Shown piece after piece: positions 29,150-39,234 of a stretch of 64,000 bases of DNA; position 1 is the first letter of the stretch, and every line of letters begins with the position of its first letter. This DNA is from Flavobacterium frigoris PS1. Its GTDB lineage: Bacteria; Bacteroidota; Bacteroidia; Flavobacteriales; Flavobacteriaceae. The notes below the pieces were generated by a model. It was not told the DNA's origin. It saw only the letters and a program-made list of their open reading frames with translations, and did no database searches. The stretch lies in the NCBI RefSeq assembly GCF_000252125.1, contig NZ_AHKF01000014.1, positions 103,786-167,785 of the forward strand. The letters are read 5' to 3'. The translations under genes and the position numbers were made by a program.

Positions 29150-30118
29150 TTATGATTGCTGCTCTTTGAAAGTCTTGAATTTTTCAATTAATCTTGGCAC
29201 AACATCAAAGGCGTCTCCCACAATTCCGTAGTCGGCTACTTTGAAAAAAGGAGCTTCAGGGTCACTATTGATGACTACTTTTACTTTTGATGAACTAATT
29301 CCAGCAATATGTTGTATCGCTCCAGAAATACCGATAGCAATATATAAATTAGTAGCAACTGGTTTTCCTGTTTGCCCCACATGTTCTCCGTGTGGTCTCC
29401 ATCCTAAATCAGAAACTGGTTTAGAACAGGCTGTAGCTGCTCCAAGAACTGTCGCTAGTTCTTCAATCATACCCCAGTTTTCAGGTCCTTTTAATCCGCG
29501 ACCTGCAGAAACTACGATATCAGCATCAGCTATGGATACTTTTCCAGATACTTTTTCTACTGATTCTACTTTTACTCCAAAATCACTTTCTCCAATTGAT
29601 GGATCGAAATCTTCTTCGGTTAATGCAGATGCAGTTTCGACAAGTCCGTAAGAGTTTTTGGCAAGACCAAGTACTTTTACATCAGTTGATATTTCTGTTA
29701 TATTAAAAGCTTTGTTTGAGAAAGCATTTCTTCTTACTTGAAATGGAGAAGTGCTAACAGGCAATCCTACCACATTTGAAGTAAAACCTGCTTCTAGAGC
29801 TACTGCTACTAATGAAGAAAGATAAATGCTGTCTGTAGTCGAAGAAAGTAAAACTAATTTAGCATTTTCTTTTTGTGCTGCTTGTTTGATGACATCAGCA
29901 TATGCTTTAGCGGTAAAGCCTGCTAATTTGTCGTTGTTTACTTTTAATACTTTATCAACTCCGTATTTTGATAATTCAGAAACATCTCCAGCATTAACTG
30001 TTACTGCTGTTACAGTGGTTCCTAATGATTCGGCTACTTTTTTTGCATATGAAGCCAATTCGAAAGCTACTTTCTTGAATTTTCCTTCAGCAGATTCTGC
30101 ATATATTAATATTGACAT
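29150..30118 (-). CDS. etfA: electron transfer flavoprotein subunit alpha
   Basis: The 322-residue protein carries the C-terminal FAD-binding signature of ETF alpha (VSAGRGLKGPENW, HVGQTGKPVATNLYIAIGIS, and SDPEAPFFKVADYGIVGD in separate pieces). With EtfB it passes electrons from acyl-CoA and other dehydrogenases to the respiratory chain. It lies about 100 bases downstream of etfB. Confidence 0.96.
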   Translation of the reverse strand: MSILIYAESAEGKFKKVAFELASYAKKVAESLGTTVTAVTVNAGDVSELSKYGVDKVLKVNNDKLAGFTAKAYADVIKQAAQKENAKLVLLSSTTDSIYLSSLVAVALEAGFTSNVVGLPVSTSPFQVRRNAFSNKAFNITEISTDVKVLGLAKNSYGLVETASALTEEDFDPSIGESDFGVKVESVEKVSGKVSIADADIVVSAGRGLKGPENWGMIEELATVLGAATACSKPVSDLGWRPHGEHVGQTGKPVATNLYIAIGISGAIQHIAGISSSKVKVVINSDPEAPFFKVADYGIVGDAFDVVPRLIEKFKTFKEQQS

Positions 30119-30220
30119 AATTTTTTTATTTTAGTCTTCAAGTTTTAAAGTCTAAAGTCATAAAGAGAAATTACTGTTAACTTCTTTCCCCGCGACTTTC
30201 GACATTTGACTTTACGACGG

Positions 30221-30967
30221 TTATATTACTTTAGCTTCGTTGTGTAAAAGATCGATTAACTCATCTAAATTATCTGGAGAAATTAATTTCACTGCAGATT
30301 TAGCTGCTGGTTTCTCAAATTTCACCGCTTTTGTATTTACAGGAGCTGCAACAGGCTCTACAATAGTTAAGGCTTTAGATCTTGCAGTCATAATTCCTCT
30401 CATGTTTGGGATACGCAGATCTTTTTCTTCGACTAAACCTTTTTGACCACCAATAATTAATGGTAAAGTAGTTGAAACGGTTTCTTTACCACCATCAATT
30501 TCACGAACCGCTTTTACAGCTGTTCCTTCCACCGTGATTGCAGTACAGGAATTTACGAAGTTGTTGCCTAAAATTGCAGCAATCATTCCGGGAACCATTC
30601 CGCCATTATAATCTAATGATTCTTTTCCTGCGATGACAAGATCATATCCACCGTTTTTAATTACTTCGGCAAGTTGTGTTGCTACAAAAAAACCATCAGT
30701 TGGATTTGCGTTTACGCGGATGGCTTCATTTGCGCCAATTGCTAATGCTTTTCTTAAGGTAGGTTCGGTTTCTGGTCCACCAACATTGGCTACAGTAACT
30801 GTTGCTCCTTGTTGTTCTTGGAACCAGATAGCTCGTGTCAAACCAAATTCATCATTTGGATTGATTACATATTGTACTCCGTTAGTATCAAATTCTGAGT
30901 CGCCATTAACGAAGTTTATCTTCGAAGTAGTATCAGGAACGTGGCTGATGCAAACTAATATTTTCAT
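30221..30967 (-). CDS. etfB: electron transfer flavoprotein subunit beta
   Basis: The 248-residue protein is a full-length ETF beta (MKILVCISHVPDT at the start; AGKESLDYNGGMVPGM; LPLIIGGQKGL, which carries AMP-binding loop features). It pairs with EtfA downstream on the same strand. Confidence 0.95.
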   Translation of the reverse strand: MKILVCISHVPDTTSKINFVNGDSEFDTNGVQYVINPNDEFGLTRAIWFQEQQGATVTVANVGGPETEPTLRKALAIGANEAIRVNANPTDGFFVATQLAEVIKNGGYDLVIAGKESLDYNGGMVPGMIAAILGNNFVNSCTAITVEGTAVKAVREIDGGKETVSTTLPLIIGGQKGLVEEKDLRIPNMRGIMTARSKALTIVEPVAAPVNTKAVKFEKPAAKSAVKLISPDNLDELIDLLHNEAKVI

Positions 30968-31072
30968 GGTTATATTTTTTATTTTACTTAATTTCTTTTA
31001 CAAATTTAAAATAATAAATTGAATAATATACTATGCGTGCATAATAATTTTTAATAGCTATTACGATTTCGT

Positions 31073-31147
31073 AGCCCGGATAGCAGCGGCATCCTTCTTG
31101 TGGCTCCTTTAGTCACAGGAAGATATAGCGAATAGCCGGAAATGGCT
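31073..31147 (-). repeat. dispersed palindromic repeat, copy 1
   Basis: Read on the minus strand the element runs from AGCCATTTCCGGCTATTC to GATGCCGCTGCTATCCGGGCT, with a central stem TTCCTGTG / CACAAGAA. It shares the end motif (C)GGGCT and the layout with copies at 34767, 41168 and 60128, and the exact 12-mer GGATAGCAGCGG with the copy at 61780. It lies between the divergent etfB and pdhB genes. Confidence 0.75.
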
Positions 31148-31194
31148 TCTTATTATTTTAGGGAATTTTATGCATTTAAATGATATAAAATATT

Positions 31195-31202
31195 TATTTT
31201 TG
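31195..31202 (+). promoter_or_regulatory. candidate -7 promoter element for pdhB
   Basis: TATTTTTG fits TAnnTTTG and lies 31 bases before the pdhB ATG. No -33 TTTG at a suitable distance. Confidence 0.35.
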
Positions 31203-31233
31203 CTTTTCGAAAATTACACTTACAATATCAAAT

Positions 31234-32211
31234 ATGAGAACGATACAATTTAGAGAGGCCATTTGTGAAGCGATGAGCGAAGAAATGCGCAATGATGAGT
31301 CTATATACTTAATGGGTGAAGAGGTTGCCGAATATAATGGCGCTTACAAGGCATCAAAAGGTATGCTTGCGGAATTTGGAGCGAAACGAGTGATTGATAC
31401 TCCTATTGCCGAGCTTGGATTTACAGGGATTGCAGTAGGTTCAGCAATGAATGGTTGTAGACCAATTGTGGAATATATGACTTTCAATTTCTGTCTTGTT
31501 GGAATTGATCAAATTATAAATAACGCAGCGAAAATGCGTCAGATGACAGGAGGACAATTTAATGTGCCTATTGTTTTTCGTGGACCAACTGCTTCAGCGG
31601 GGCAATTGGGAGCAACACACTCTCAAGCATTAGAAAACTGGTTTGCTAACACTCCAGGTCTTAAGGTAGTTGTTCCTTCTACTGTTTATGATGCTAAAGG
31701 ACTTTTGAAAGCGGCAATACGTGATAATGATCCTGTGATTTTCATGGAATCAGAACAAATGTATGGTGACAAAGGTGAAGTTCCAGATGGAGAATATGTA
31801 ATTCCAATAGGTGTTGCTGATATTAAACGTCCAGGAACAGATGTAACTATCGTTTCTTTTGGAAAAATTATTAAAGAAGCTCATATTGCTGCAGAGGAAT
31901 TAGCTAAGGAAGGAATTTCATGTGAGATTATAGATTTAAGAACCGTACGCCCTATGGATTACGAAACAATCTTAACTTCTGTTAAAAAAACAAATAGATT
32001 AGTAGTTCTTGAAGAGGCTTGGCCTTTTGCAAGTGTCGCTTCTGAGATTACCTATATCGTTCAAGAGCGTGCTTTTGACTTTCTTGATGCGCCAATACAA
32101 AGAATTACGACTGCTGATACACCAGCACCTTATTCTCCAGTATTGTTGAAAGAATGGTTGCCAAATGCTGATGATGTAATAAAAGCGGTTAAAAAAGTAA
32201 TGTATAAATAA
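31234..32211 (+). CDS. pdhB: pyruvate dehydrogenase E1 component subunit beta
   Basis: The 325-residue protein is a thiamine-diphosphate enzyme beta chain: MGEEVAEYNGAYKASKG, GATHSQALENWF and the C-terminal transketolase domain (VTIVSFGKIIKEA; LEEAWPFASVASE) are all present. It forms the E1 heterotetramer that decarboxylates pyruvate to feed acetyl-CoA synthesis. The alpha subunit is not adjacent. Branched-chain 2-oxoacid dehydrogenase beta is a relative, but the AEYNGAYK segment is typical of PdhB. Confidence 0.93.
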   Translation: MRTIQFREAICEAMSEEMRNDESIYLMGEEVAEYNGAYKASKGMLAEFGAKRVIDTPIAELGFTGIAVGSAMNGCRPIVEYMTFNFCLVGIDQIINNAAKMRQMTGGQFNVPIVFRGPTASAGQLGATHSQALENWFANTPGLKVVVPSTVYDAKGLLKAAIRDNDPVIFMESEQMYGDKGEVPDGEYVIPIGVADIKRPGTDVTIVSFGKIIKEAHIAAEELAKEGISCEIIDLRTVRPMDYETILTSVKKTNRLVVLEEAWPFASVASEITYIVQERAFDFLDAPIQRITTADTPAPYSPVLLKEWLPNADDVIKAVKKVMYK

Positions 32212-32233
32212 TACATTGATTATATTGTAAAGG

Positions 32234-32268
32234 CTTCATCATGCGTTAGTATGATGAAGTTTTTTTTT
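32234..32268 (+). terminator. intrinsic terminator after pdhB
   Basis: A 9-bp stem (CTTCATCAT / ATGATGAAG) with an 8-base loop is followed by a run of nine T, just after the pdhB stop. Confidence 0.85.
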
Positions 32269-32278
32269 AAAGTAAGTT

Positions 32279-34765
32279 ATGAAAAAGATTATAGTATTCA
32301 GTTTCTTTTGTTTGTTCCTACAAGTGAGCGCTCTCTTTGCTCAAACTAAAGTGAGCGGGATAATTGTGGATAAAACAAACCTGCCTGTTCCATTTGCAAA
32401 TATAGCCTTCAAAGGATCTAATGAAGGGACTGTTGCAAATGAAGACGGTCGTTTTTACCTGGAATCCTCTAAGGCCTATACTGCAGTAGTAGTTACTTCT
32501 GTAGGATTTTCTGACAGGGAAATTACTTTGGAGAAGGCAATTAATTATAATTTTAGGATTATGTTAAACGAAGCTGAAAACTTGAAGGAAGTCGTTATTT
32601 TTACTGGAAAGACGTCTAAAAAAGACAATCCAGCCCTTGATATTCTCAGGAAAATCTGGGAAAGAAAGCGCAAAAACGGCTTGAGTCAATTTGACCAATA
32701 CGAGATGAAAAAGTACGAGAAAGTGGAGTTTGATATGAACACAATTGATAGTGCTTTTATGAAAAGTAAACTGTTCAAGGGAATGGAATTTATATTTGAC
32801 CACGTAGACACATCCAGAGTTACCGGAAAAACCTATTTGCCAATATTTATAAACGAATCCTTGTCTGATGTTTATGGAAACAATAAGTTGAATAAGGTAA
32901 AGGAAAAGTTAACGGCGAATAAAAATTCCGGATTTAGTAATAATCAACAAATCATGTCTTTCGTGAAAGATTTGTATTCCGATTATGATATTTATAATAA
33001 TCATATGGTCTTTTTTGATAAAAGCTTCACTAGTCCATTATCTAAAACTGGGATTGATGTGTATAATTATGTTCTAAAGGACAGTGCTTACATAGGTGAT
33101 AAATGGTGTTATAACATTGTCTTTTATCCAAGAAGAAAAAATGAATTGACTTTTAAGGGGGATTTTTGGGTAAATGACAGCACATTTGCCATCAAGAAAA
33201 TTAATATGGCAGTTACAAAAAGTGCTAATATTAACTGGGTAAAGGATATTTACATCGAACAAGAGTTTGATGTACAAAATGACTCCATCTTTTTGTTGAC
33301 GAGGGATTATATGATGTCAGATTTTGCTTTAAATAAGAAGGAAGAATCCAAAGGGGTTTATGGTAAACGAACTACCCTTTATGATAATCACGTATTTAAT
33401 AAGGAGAAACCTGCAGCCTTTTATAAAGAAGAAGTAAGCTATATAGATAATACAGTTTACAATAAATCAGATGAATATTGGCGAGAAAATCGTTTTGAAC
33501 ACTTGAATAAAGACGAATTGGGCGTGTATAAAATGCTTGATACCCTGCAAACCGTAAATAAATTTAAGCAAATATATAATTTGGTCCAAATTCTCGGTAG
33601 TGGTTATGTACAGATAGGTAATTTTGATTATGGTCCTATTTTCTCATCATTTGGGTATAATGAAGTAGAAGGTGTACGGCTAAGAGCTGGAGGAAGGACC
33701 TATTTTGGACCTAATGATACTTGGCGTTTACAGGGGTATACTGCTTATGGATTTAACGATGATAAATTCAAATATGGAATTTCTGGTAAATGGATGGTAG
33801 ATAAGAAAAACAGAATTATTTTATCAGGAGGAAATAGACGTGATATAGAGCAAATAGGTGCTAGTTTGACCACGACAAATGATGTCTTAGGTAGGAGTTT
33901 TGCTTCATCATCCGTTTTTTCGTCTGGCAGTAATGGAAAACTTACGAATATCAACCTTACTAACGTTGGTGTCGAGATAGAGCCAATTAAGAATTTGACT
34001 TTTCAGTCTGGATTCTCTTTTAGGACTTTGGAGTCCGCTTCGGAGACTTTCAGTTTAGATTATTATACGGATGACGCGCATACGGCTACCAAAAGTGACG
34101 TGAAGCAATCTGAAGTTAATTTCCAGGTCGAGTATACGCCCAACAGAAAGACAATTGGATATGCTGTAGAAAGAGATAATGTCGACAGTCCGTTCAGTCG
34201 TTTTTACCTCAATTACAGTCATGGTTTTAAAGGACTTTTAGACAGTGATTTCAAATATGAAAAAATACAATTGTACTACAAACAGCCTATAATGATTGGG
34301 CCATTAGGACGCACTAACATAATTATGGAAGTGGGGAAAACTTTTGGAACAATTCCTTTGGGCTTGATGAGTGTTATTCCAGGAAACCAAACGTATTTCA
34401 CGATTGAGAATACATTTAGTAACCTTAATTTTTATGAATTTGTGACCGATCAATATGCGACTTTGGAATGGAACCACAACTTCAGCGGAAGACTTTTTGC
34501 AAGGATTCCTTTTATGAGAAAACTTAATTGGAGAGAAATTATTGGAGTAAAAGGGGTTTACGGAACTATTTCAGATGAAAACCGTGCAATCAATGCTTCA
34601 GGATTGGTTTACAGTGCTCCTGAAAAAGGGTATTGGGAATATAGCGCTGGAATTGGGAATATCTTCAAGGTATTCCGCATCGATTTTACTTGGAGAGGGA
34701 ATTATTTAAATACACCAGACGCACAGCGTTTTTCAGTTAAAGGATCGTTTGGGTTTTATTTCTAG
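32279..34765 (+). CDS. DUF5686 outer-membrane protein with carboxypeptidase-regulatory-like domain
   Basis: The 828-residue protein has a signal peptide (ending ALFAQ), then a carboxypeptidase-regulatory-like beta-sandwich (about 24-105; KVSGIIVD..., FANIAFKGSNEGTVANEDG region), then the long DUF5686 part, predicted to end as an outer-membrane barrel (last residues FGFYF). The domain pairing is common in Bacteroidota outer-membrane proteins, but the function is unknown; it is not a TonB receptor, as no plug domain follows the N-terminal module. Confidence 0.85.
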   Translation: MKKIIVFSFFCLFLQVSALFAQTKVSGIIVDKTNLPVPFANIAFKGSNEGTVANEDGRFYLESSKAYTAVVVTSVGFSDREITLEKAINYNFRIMLNEAENLKEVVIFTGKTSKKDNPALDILRKIWERKRKNGLSQFDQYEMKKYEKVEFDMNTIDSAFMKSKLFKGMEFIFDHVDTSRVTGKTYLPIFINESLSDVYGNNKLNKVKEKLTANKNSGFSNNQQIMSFVKDLYSDYDIYNNHMVFFDKSFTSPLSKTGIDVYNYVLKDSAYIGDKWCYNIVFYPRRKNELTFKGDFWVNDSTFAIKKINMAVTKSANINWVKDIYIEQEFDVQNDSIFLLTRDYMMSDFALNKKEESKGVYGKRTTLYDNHVFNKEKPAAFYKEEVSYIDNTVYNKSDEYWRENRFEHLNKDELGVYKMLDTLQTVNKFKQIYNLVQILGSGYVQIGNFDYGPIFSSFGYNEVEGVRLRAGGRTYFGPNDTWRLQGYTAYGFNDDKFKYGISGKWMVDKKNRIILSGGNRRDIEQIGASLTTTNDVLGRSFASSSVFSSGSNGKLTNINLTNVGVEIEPIKNLTFQSGFSFRTLESASETFSLDYYTDDAHTATKSDVKQSEVNFQVEYTPNRKTIGYAVERDNVDSPFSRFYLNYSHGFKGLLDSDFKYEKIQLYYKQPIMIGPLGRTNIIMEVGKTFGTIPLGLMSVIPGNQTYFTIENTFSNLNFYEFVTDQYATLEWNHNFSGRLFARIPFMRKLNWREIIGVKGVYGTISDENRAINASGLVYSAPEKGYWEYSAGIGNIFKVFRIDFTWRGNYLNTPDAQRFSVKGSFGFYF

Positions 34766-34766
34766 G

Positions 34767-34830
34767 AGCTATATCCAGCTTTACACTGTATTTTTTATGT
34801 CGAACCCCGGCATAAAAGATATAGTAAACA
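34767..34830 (+). repeat. dispersed palindromic repeat, copy 2 (right end degenerate)
   Basis: It starts AGCTATATCCAGCTTTACAC two bases after the DUF5686 stop codon, and has a central stem TTTTTTATG / CATAAAAGA with an 11-base loop. The left half closely resembles the copy at 41168. The right half is a near-inverse of the left (ATATAGTAAACAGCGACC) rather than the standard GGGGCT end, so this copy is rearranged or decayed. Confidence 0.65.
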
Positions 34831-35317
34831 GCGACCATCCGGCAGACTGGTCTGACTAAGGAATCCATTTTAAGCAAAATACAGGGTCCTAAAAATCCCC
34901 AAAAAACGCTATAGATTCCGTCGAGCCAACTTGGCGTAAGCCAACAAAAAATTTCTTATCGCAAAGCATGGTTGTAGCGATATTGATTGATAGTCTTTCA
35001 GCCAGAACAACTCTACAAGGCTTATGAGAACGCATAAAACAAAGGGTATAGGGAAATGTAAAATAGTTGTTTGTTTTTTTTGCTTCAAGAGCCAGTTTTT
35101 TTCTTCTTAGCTGATATTGCAGCGGTTAATGCTATGTAAGAATTGCTTCAGACTGACAGTAAAGAAGATATGGAAATTCATGCTTTACGATAGTGTTCTT
35201 ATCGCTAAGTAGCTATATTTCTGTTATGGCATTATTATATTGAGAAAAGAGGAAAGACGATTTTGTATTAATAAATAGTAAACCTGATTTTTTCTTCTGT
35301 TTTAAGGTGAATTATAC
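34831..35317. other. non-coding gap, no recognised content
   Basis: About 490 bases between the repeat and the ppa promoter. I see no open frame of useful length, no tRNA-like fold and no clear repeat. Short fragments near 34920-34980 might be further repeat debris, but this cannot be supported by eye. Confidence 0.5.
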
Positions 35318-35348
35318 TTGTAAAAATTAGGTTTTTAGACTACTTTTG
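35318..35348 (+). promoter_or_regulatory. promoter of ppa
   Basis: TTG (35318-35320), 20 bases, then TACTTTTG (35341-35348) fits the Bacteroidota -33/-7 pattern (TTTG / TAnnTTTG). The leader to the ATG is about 27 bases. Confidence 0.65.
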
Positions 35349-35380
35349 CAATCGAAAAATAGAATTTAAGACATAAATAA

Positions 35381-35911
35381 ATGACTGCAGACAAATTAAC
35401 TACCTTCGATGTATTAATCGAAATCCCAAGAGGAAGTAGAAACAAATACGAGTACGATTTTGAAATTAAAAGAATGCGTTTTGATAGAATGTTATTTTCT
35501 TCAATGATGTATCCAGCTGATTATGGATTTATTCCTGAAACATTAGCGCTTGATGGAGATCCATTAGATGTATTAGTTTTAGTAAACGAACCAACTTTTC
35601 CTGGATGTGTAATGGAAGTTAAGCCTATCGGTGTTTTCCATATGGCAGATGATAAAGGGCCAGATGAAAAAGTGATTTGTGTACCAGTTTCAGATCCAAT
35701 TTGGAATTCATTAAATGACCTGTCTGACATGAATCCACATTTACTTAAAGAAATCGAACATTTCTTTCAAGTGTATAAAGATCTTGAAAACAAGACAGTT
35801 GATGTAGGTGGATGGGGTGATGTAGGCGAAGCTTATGATATCATAAAAAAATGCACAGAACGTTTTAACGCGATAGAAAACAAACCAGAAGGATTATTTA
35901 GTATTAAATAA
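35381..35911 (+). CDS. ppa: inorganic pyrophosphatase, soluble family I
   Basis: The 176-residue protein has the family I active-site signature DGDPLDVLVL, preceded by ADYGFIPETLAL. It hydrolyses pyrophosphate in the cytoplasm with Mg2+ and pulls biosynthetic reactions forward. The membrane pyrophosphatase gene follows on the same strand after a terminator, so the cell has both a soluble and an energy-conserving enzyme from adjacent genes. Confidence 0.97.
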   Translation: MTADKLTTFDVLIEIPRGSRNKYEYDFEIKRMRFDRMLFSSMMYPADYGFIPETLALDGDPLDVLVLVNEPTFPGCVMEVKPIGVFHMADDKGPDEKVICVPVSDPIWNSLNDLSDMNPHLLKEIEHFFQVYKDLENKTVDVGGWGDVGEAYDIIKKCTERFNAIENKPEGLFSIK

Positions 35912-35932
35912 TTTTTCTTCACATATTTTGTA

Positions 35933-35968
35933 AAAAAAGCAATATTCTACCAAGAGTATTGCTTTTTT
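35933..35968 (+). terminator. intrinsic terminator after ppa
   Basis: A stem AAAGCAATA / TATTGCTTT with a 12-base loop and flanking A and T runs lies 22 bases after the ppa stop. Confidence 0.75.
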
Positions 35969-36032
35969 GTTTAAATTCGTTTCGTTACTGTTTAAATATT
36001 AACTAATTAACCAAATACAAAAAACCAAATCT

Positions 36033-38498
36033 ATGAATACAATTATGATTTATTTGCCAATTATAATGGCGATTATAGGACTTATATTTATGTCGGTTAA
36101 GAGAACTTGGGTATTGAAGCAAGACCCTGGGGACGGTAAAATGAAAGAGATTTCAGATTATATCTATGAAGGGGCGCTTGCGTTTTTAAAAGCAGAATAT
36201 AGGTTATTGACTTTTTTCGTAATTGCCGCCAGTTTAGTCTTAGCTGCAATTACTTTTATACCGGGGACTTCAACCCACCTATTCATCGTAATAGCTTTTG
36301 TGGTTGGTGCCTTTTTTTCGGCTTTGGCGGGGAATATGGGAATGAGAATTGCTACAAAAACAAATGTTAGAACAACACAAGCCGCTCGTACTAGTTTACC
36401 ACAAGCACTCAATGTTTCTTTTGGTGGTGGAACTGTTATGGGACTTGGCGTGGCTGGTTTGGCTGTGTTAGGTCTTACCTCTTTCTTTATTTTCTTTTAC
36501 CATTTTTTCATGAATGGCGTTTGGACTACTAATGAGGATATGACCATAGTTCTTGAAACATTGACGGGTTTCTCTCTTGGAGCAGAATCTATTGCTTTGT
36601 TTGCTAGAGTTGGTGGTGGAATTTATACAAAAGCGGCTGATGTGGGCGCTGATTTAGTGGGAAAAGTGGAAGCGGGCATTCCAGAAGATGACCCGCGTAA
36701 TCCTGCTACAATCGCAGATAATGTAGGAGATAATGTAGGAGACGTTGCGGGAATGGGTGCCGATTTATTCGGTTCTTATGTGGCAACGGTTTTGGCAGCC
36801 ATGGTTCTAGGGAACTATGTAATCAAAGATATGGGCGGAAGAATTGAAGACGCTTTTGGCGGAATAGGACCTATATTATTACCAATGGCAATTGCTGGTT
36901 TTGGAATTTTATTCTCCATCATCGGAACCTTATTGGTTAAAATTACAGATCCTAATGCAAAGGAACAACAAGTACAGAAGGCATTAAATATTGGAAACTG
37001 GGTTTCAATTGTCTTAACTGCAATTGCATGTTTCTTTTTGGTTCAATATATGTTGCCTGCAACTATGAAAATGGAATTCTTTGGAGAAGGAATGCAAGAC
37101 ATTTCATCGATGAGAGTTTTCTATGCAACAATCGTTGGATTAGTAGTGGGAGCTGTTATTTCATCAGTAACGGAATACTATACTGGTTTGGGAACAAAGC
37201 CTGTTATGGCAATCGTTCAAAAATCTAGTACAGGAGCGGGAACAAACGTAATTGCAGGTTTAGCAACAGGAATGATTTCTACTTTTCCAACTGTTTTATT
37301 ATTTGCTGCAGCAATTTGGACTTCATATGCCCTTGCAGGATTTTACGGAGTAGCTTTGGCTGCATCCGCTATGATGGCTACTACAGCGATGCAATTGGCT
37401 ATTGATGCTTTCGGACCTATTGCTGATAATGCTGGTGGAATTGCCGAAATGAGTGAACTGCCAAAAGAAGTACGTACAAGAACTGATATTTTAGATGCTG
37501 TAGGTAACACAACTGCCGCAACTGGAAAAGGTTTTGCAATTGCTTCGGCGGCATTAACTTCATTGGCCTTATTTGCAGCTTATGTAACTTTTACAGGAAT
37601 TGACGGAATTAATATATTCAAAGCGCCAGTTTTAGCTATGCTTTTTGTGGGTGGAATGATACCTGTAGTTTTCTCTGCTTTGGCGATGAATTCTGTTGGA
37701 AAAGCAGCTATGGACATGGTGTATGAGGTGCGTCGTCAGTTCAAGGAAATTCCAGGAATTATGGAAGGAACTGGAAAACCTGAATATGCAAAATGTGTAG
37801 ATATTTCTACTAAAGCCGCTTTACGCGAAATGATGTTGCCAGGAGTTTTGACCATTGGGTTCCCAATAGCAATCGTATTGCTGGGTAAATTAGTATACGG
37901 GGACAACAATCAATTAATCGCAGAGATGTTAGGAGGCTATATGGCTGGAGTTACTGTTTCTGGTGTACTTTGGGCTGTTTTCCAAAACAATGCGGGTGGT
38001 GCTTGGGATAACGCTAAGAAATCATTTGAGGCGGGAGTTTTAATCAATGGAGAAATGACGTATAAAGGTTCTGAAGCTCACAAAGCAGCCGTAACTGGAG
38101 ATACTGTTGGAGATCCTTTCAAAGATACTTCTGGACCATCAATGAATATTTTAATAAAACTGACTTGTTTGATAGGATTAGTTATGGCGCCTATTTTAGG
38201 AAGTGGTAGTCATACTATTTCCCAAAATCAAGCGACTTGTTGTACGACAACTGGAGCATGTAGTTCCATGTCAAAAGAGGAATGCATAGCAAAAGGATGT
38301 ACTAATATCGCTTGTGAACACATGATGTATGGAGATAAGATGATGCATGAAGTTTCTAAGGAAGTAACGATTGAAAAGTCTACTGAGAACGGTGTAGTAA
38401 AAGCTACTATCACAACAAAGGTAAACGGTAAAGTAGAGATTCAAGTCTTTGAAGGAACTGACGCTGAGGTTCAAGCAAAAATTGATGCCTTAAAGTAA
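36033..38498 (+). CDS. hppA: ion-pumping membrane pyrophosphatase with Cys-rich C-terminal extension
   Basis: The first ~735 residues form the usual 16-helix pump. The pyrophosphate-binding signature is visible ([20 protein letters not shown] and [20 protein letters not shown]), with [12 protein letters not shown] near 487; Ala and Gly in this motif are typical of K+-dependent enzymes. It couples pyrophosphate hydrolysis to Na+ and/or H+ export across the inner membrane; which ion cannot be settled from sequence by eye. After the last helix ([13 protein letters not shown]) come about 85 extra residues: six Cys (CC, C, C, C, C) with several His and Met, then a beta-like segment ending IDALK. 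The extension is unusual for the family. Confidence 0.94.
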   Translation: MNTIMIYLPIIMAIIGLIFMSVKRTWVLKQDPGDGKMKEISDYIYEGALAFLKAEYRLLTFFVIAASLVLAAITFIPGTSTHLFIVIAFVVGAFFSALAGNMGMRIATKTNVRTTQAARTSLPQALNVSFGGGTVMGLGVAGLAVLGLTSFFIFFYHFFMNGVWTTNEDMTIVLETLTGFSLGAESIALFARVGGGIYTKAADVGADLVGKVEAGIPEDDPRNPATIADNVGDNVGDVAGMGADLFGSYVATVLAAMVLGNYVIKDMGGRIEDAFGGIGPILLPMAIAGFGILFSIIGTLLVKITDPNAKEQQVQKALNIGNWVSIVLTAIACFFLVQYMLPATMKMEFFGEGMQDISSMRVFYATIVGLVVGAVISSVTEYYTGLGTKPVMAIVQKSSTGAGTNVIAGLATGMISTFPTVLLFAAAIWTSYALAGFYGVALAASAMMATTAMQLAIDAFGPIADNAGGIAEMSELPKEVRTRTDILDAVGNTTAATGKGFAIASAALTSLALFAAYVTFTGIDGINIFKAPVLAMLFVGGMIPVVFSALAMNSVGKAAMDMVYEVRRQFKEIPGIMEGTGKPEYAKCVDISTKAALREMMLPGVLTIGFPIAIVLLGKLVYGDNNQLIAEMLGGYMAGVTVSGVLWAVFQNNAGGAWDNAKKSFEAGVLINGEMTYKGSEAHKAAVTGDTVGDPFKDTSGPSMNILIKLTCLIGLVMAPILGSGSHTISQNQATCCTTTGACSSMSKEECIAKGCTNIACEHMMYGDKMMHEVSKEVTIEKSTENGVVKATITTKVNGKVEIQVFEGTDAEVQAKIDALK

Positions 38499-38518
38499 TT
38501 AGTGTAAAAGTATAAATA

Positions 38519-38549
38519 AAAAAAGCCTCGCAATTGCGAGGCTTTTTTT
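38519..38549 (+). terminator. intrinsic terminator after hppA
   Basis: A perfect palindrome AAAAGCCTCGCAATTGCGAGGCTTTT followed by more T lies 20 bases after the hppA stop. It may also act on the convergent kinase gene. Confidence 0.9.
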
Positions 38550-38619
38550 ATTGTTTTATAAAATGATTTTAATCTTGTTTTTGATGTCCTCTGCTTCGAA
38601 TAGGTCCGTAGGAAGAGAG

Positions 38620-39234
38620 CTAAAATAATCCATTTATTTCCGCATCTATTCTAGTGATAATATTCCCTAAATCTTCGGGTTTATCAACGAAGTTGATATT
38701 GTCTACGTCTATGATAAGTATTTTTCCTCTGTCGTAAGTATGTACCCAGGCTTCATAACGTTCGTTCAGACGACTTAGATAATCGATAGAAATTGTAGAT
38801 TCATACTCGCGACCGCGTTTGTGAATTTGTCCAACTAAATTGGGAATAGAGCTCCTTAAATAGATTAATAAATCAGGGGCTTTAACTGTTGATTCCATTA
38901 ATTCAAAAAGACTGGAATAGTTCTGAAAATCACGATTGGTCATCAATCCCATAGAATAAAGATTGGGAGCAAATATATGTGCATCTTCGTAAATGGTTCT
39001 GTCTTGGATAATTTTCTTACCGCTTTCGCGAATTTGTATCACCTGACGAAAACGACTGTTCAAGAAATAAATCTGTAAGTTAAAGGACCAACGTTCCATC
39101 TGATGATAAAAATCATCTAAATAAGGGTTGTCAACGACATCTTCAAAATGAGGTTCCCACTTAAAGTGTTTTGCCAATAAACGCGTTAGAGTTGTTTTTC
39201 CTGATCCGATGTTTCCTGCTACTGCTATGTGCAT
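38620..39234 (-). CDS. deoxynucleoside kinase
   Basis: The 204-residue protein has a P-loop GNIGSGKTT (residues 7-15), DRTIYEDAHIF and the RGREYE lid segment, all typical of the dGK/dAK/dCK family. It phosphorylates salvaged deoxynucleosides; the base preference is not readable. Its ATG overlaps the stop of the upstream gene (TAATG), so translation is probably coupled. Confidence 0.9.
   Translation of the reverse strand: MHIAVAGNIGSGKTTLTRLLAKHFKWEPHFEDVVDNPYLDDFYHQMERWSFNLQIYFLNSRFRQVIQIRESGKKIIQDRTIYEDAHIFAPNLYSMGLMTNRDFQNYSSLFELMESTVKAPDLLIYLRSSIPNLVGQIHKRGREYESTISIDYLSRLNERYEAWVHTYDRGKILIIDVDNINFVDKPEDLGNIITRIDAEINGLF

Noticed and set aside
34831..35317. Small RNA or tRNA-like gene in the gap before ppa
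   Set aside because: Short complementary words exist (for example around 34970-35010), but no cloverleaf, conserved RNA motif or promoter-terminator pair was found.
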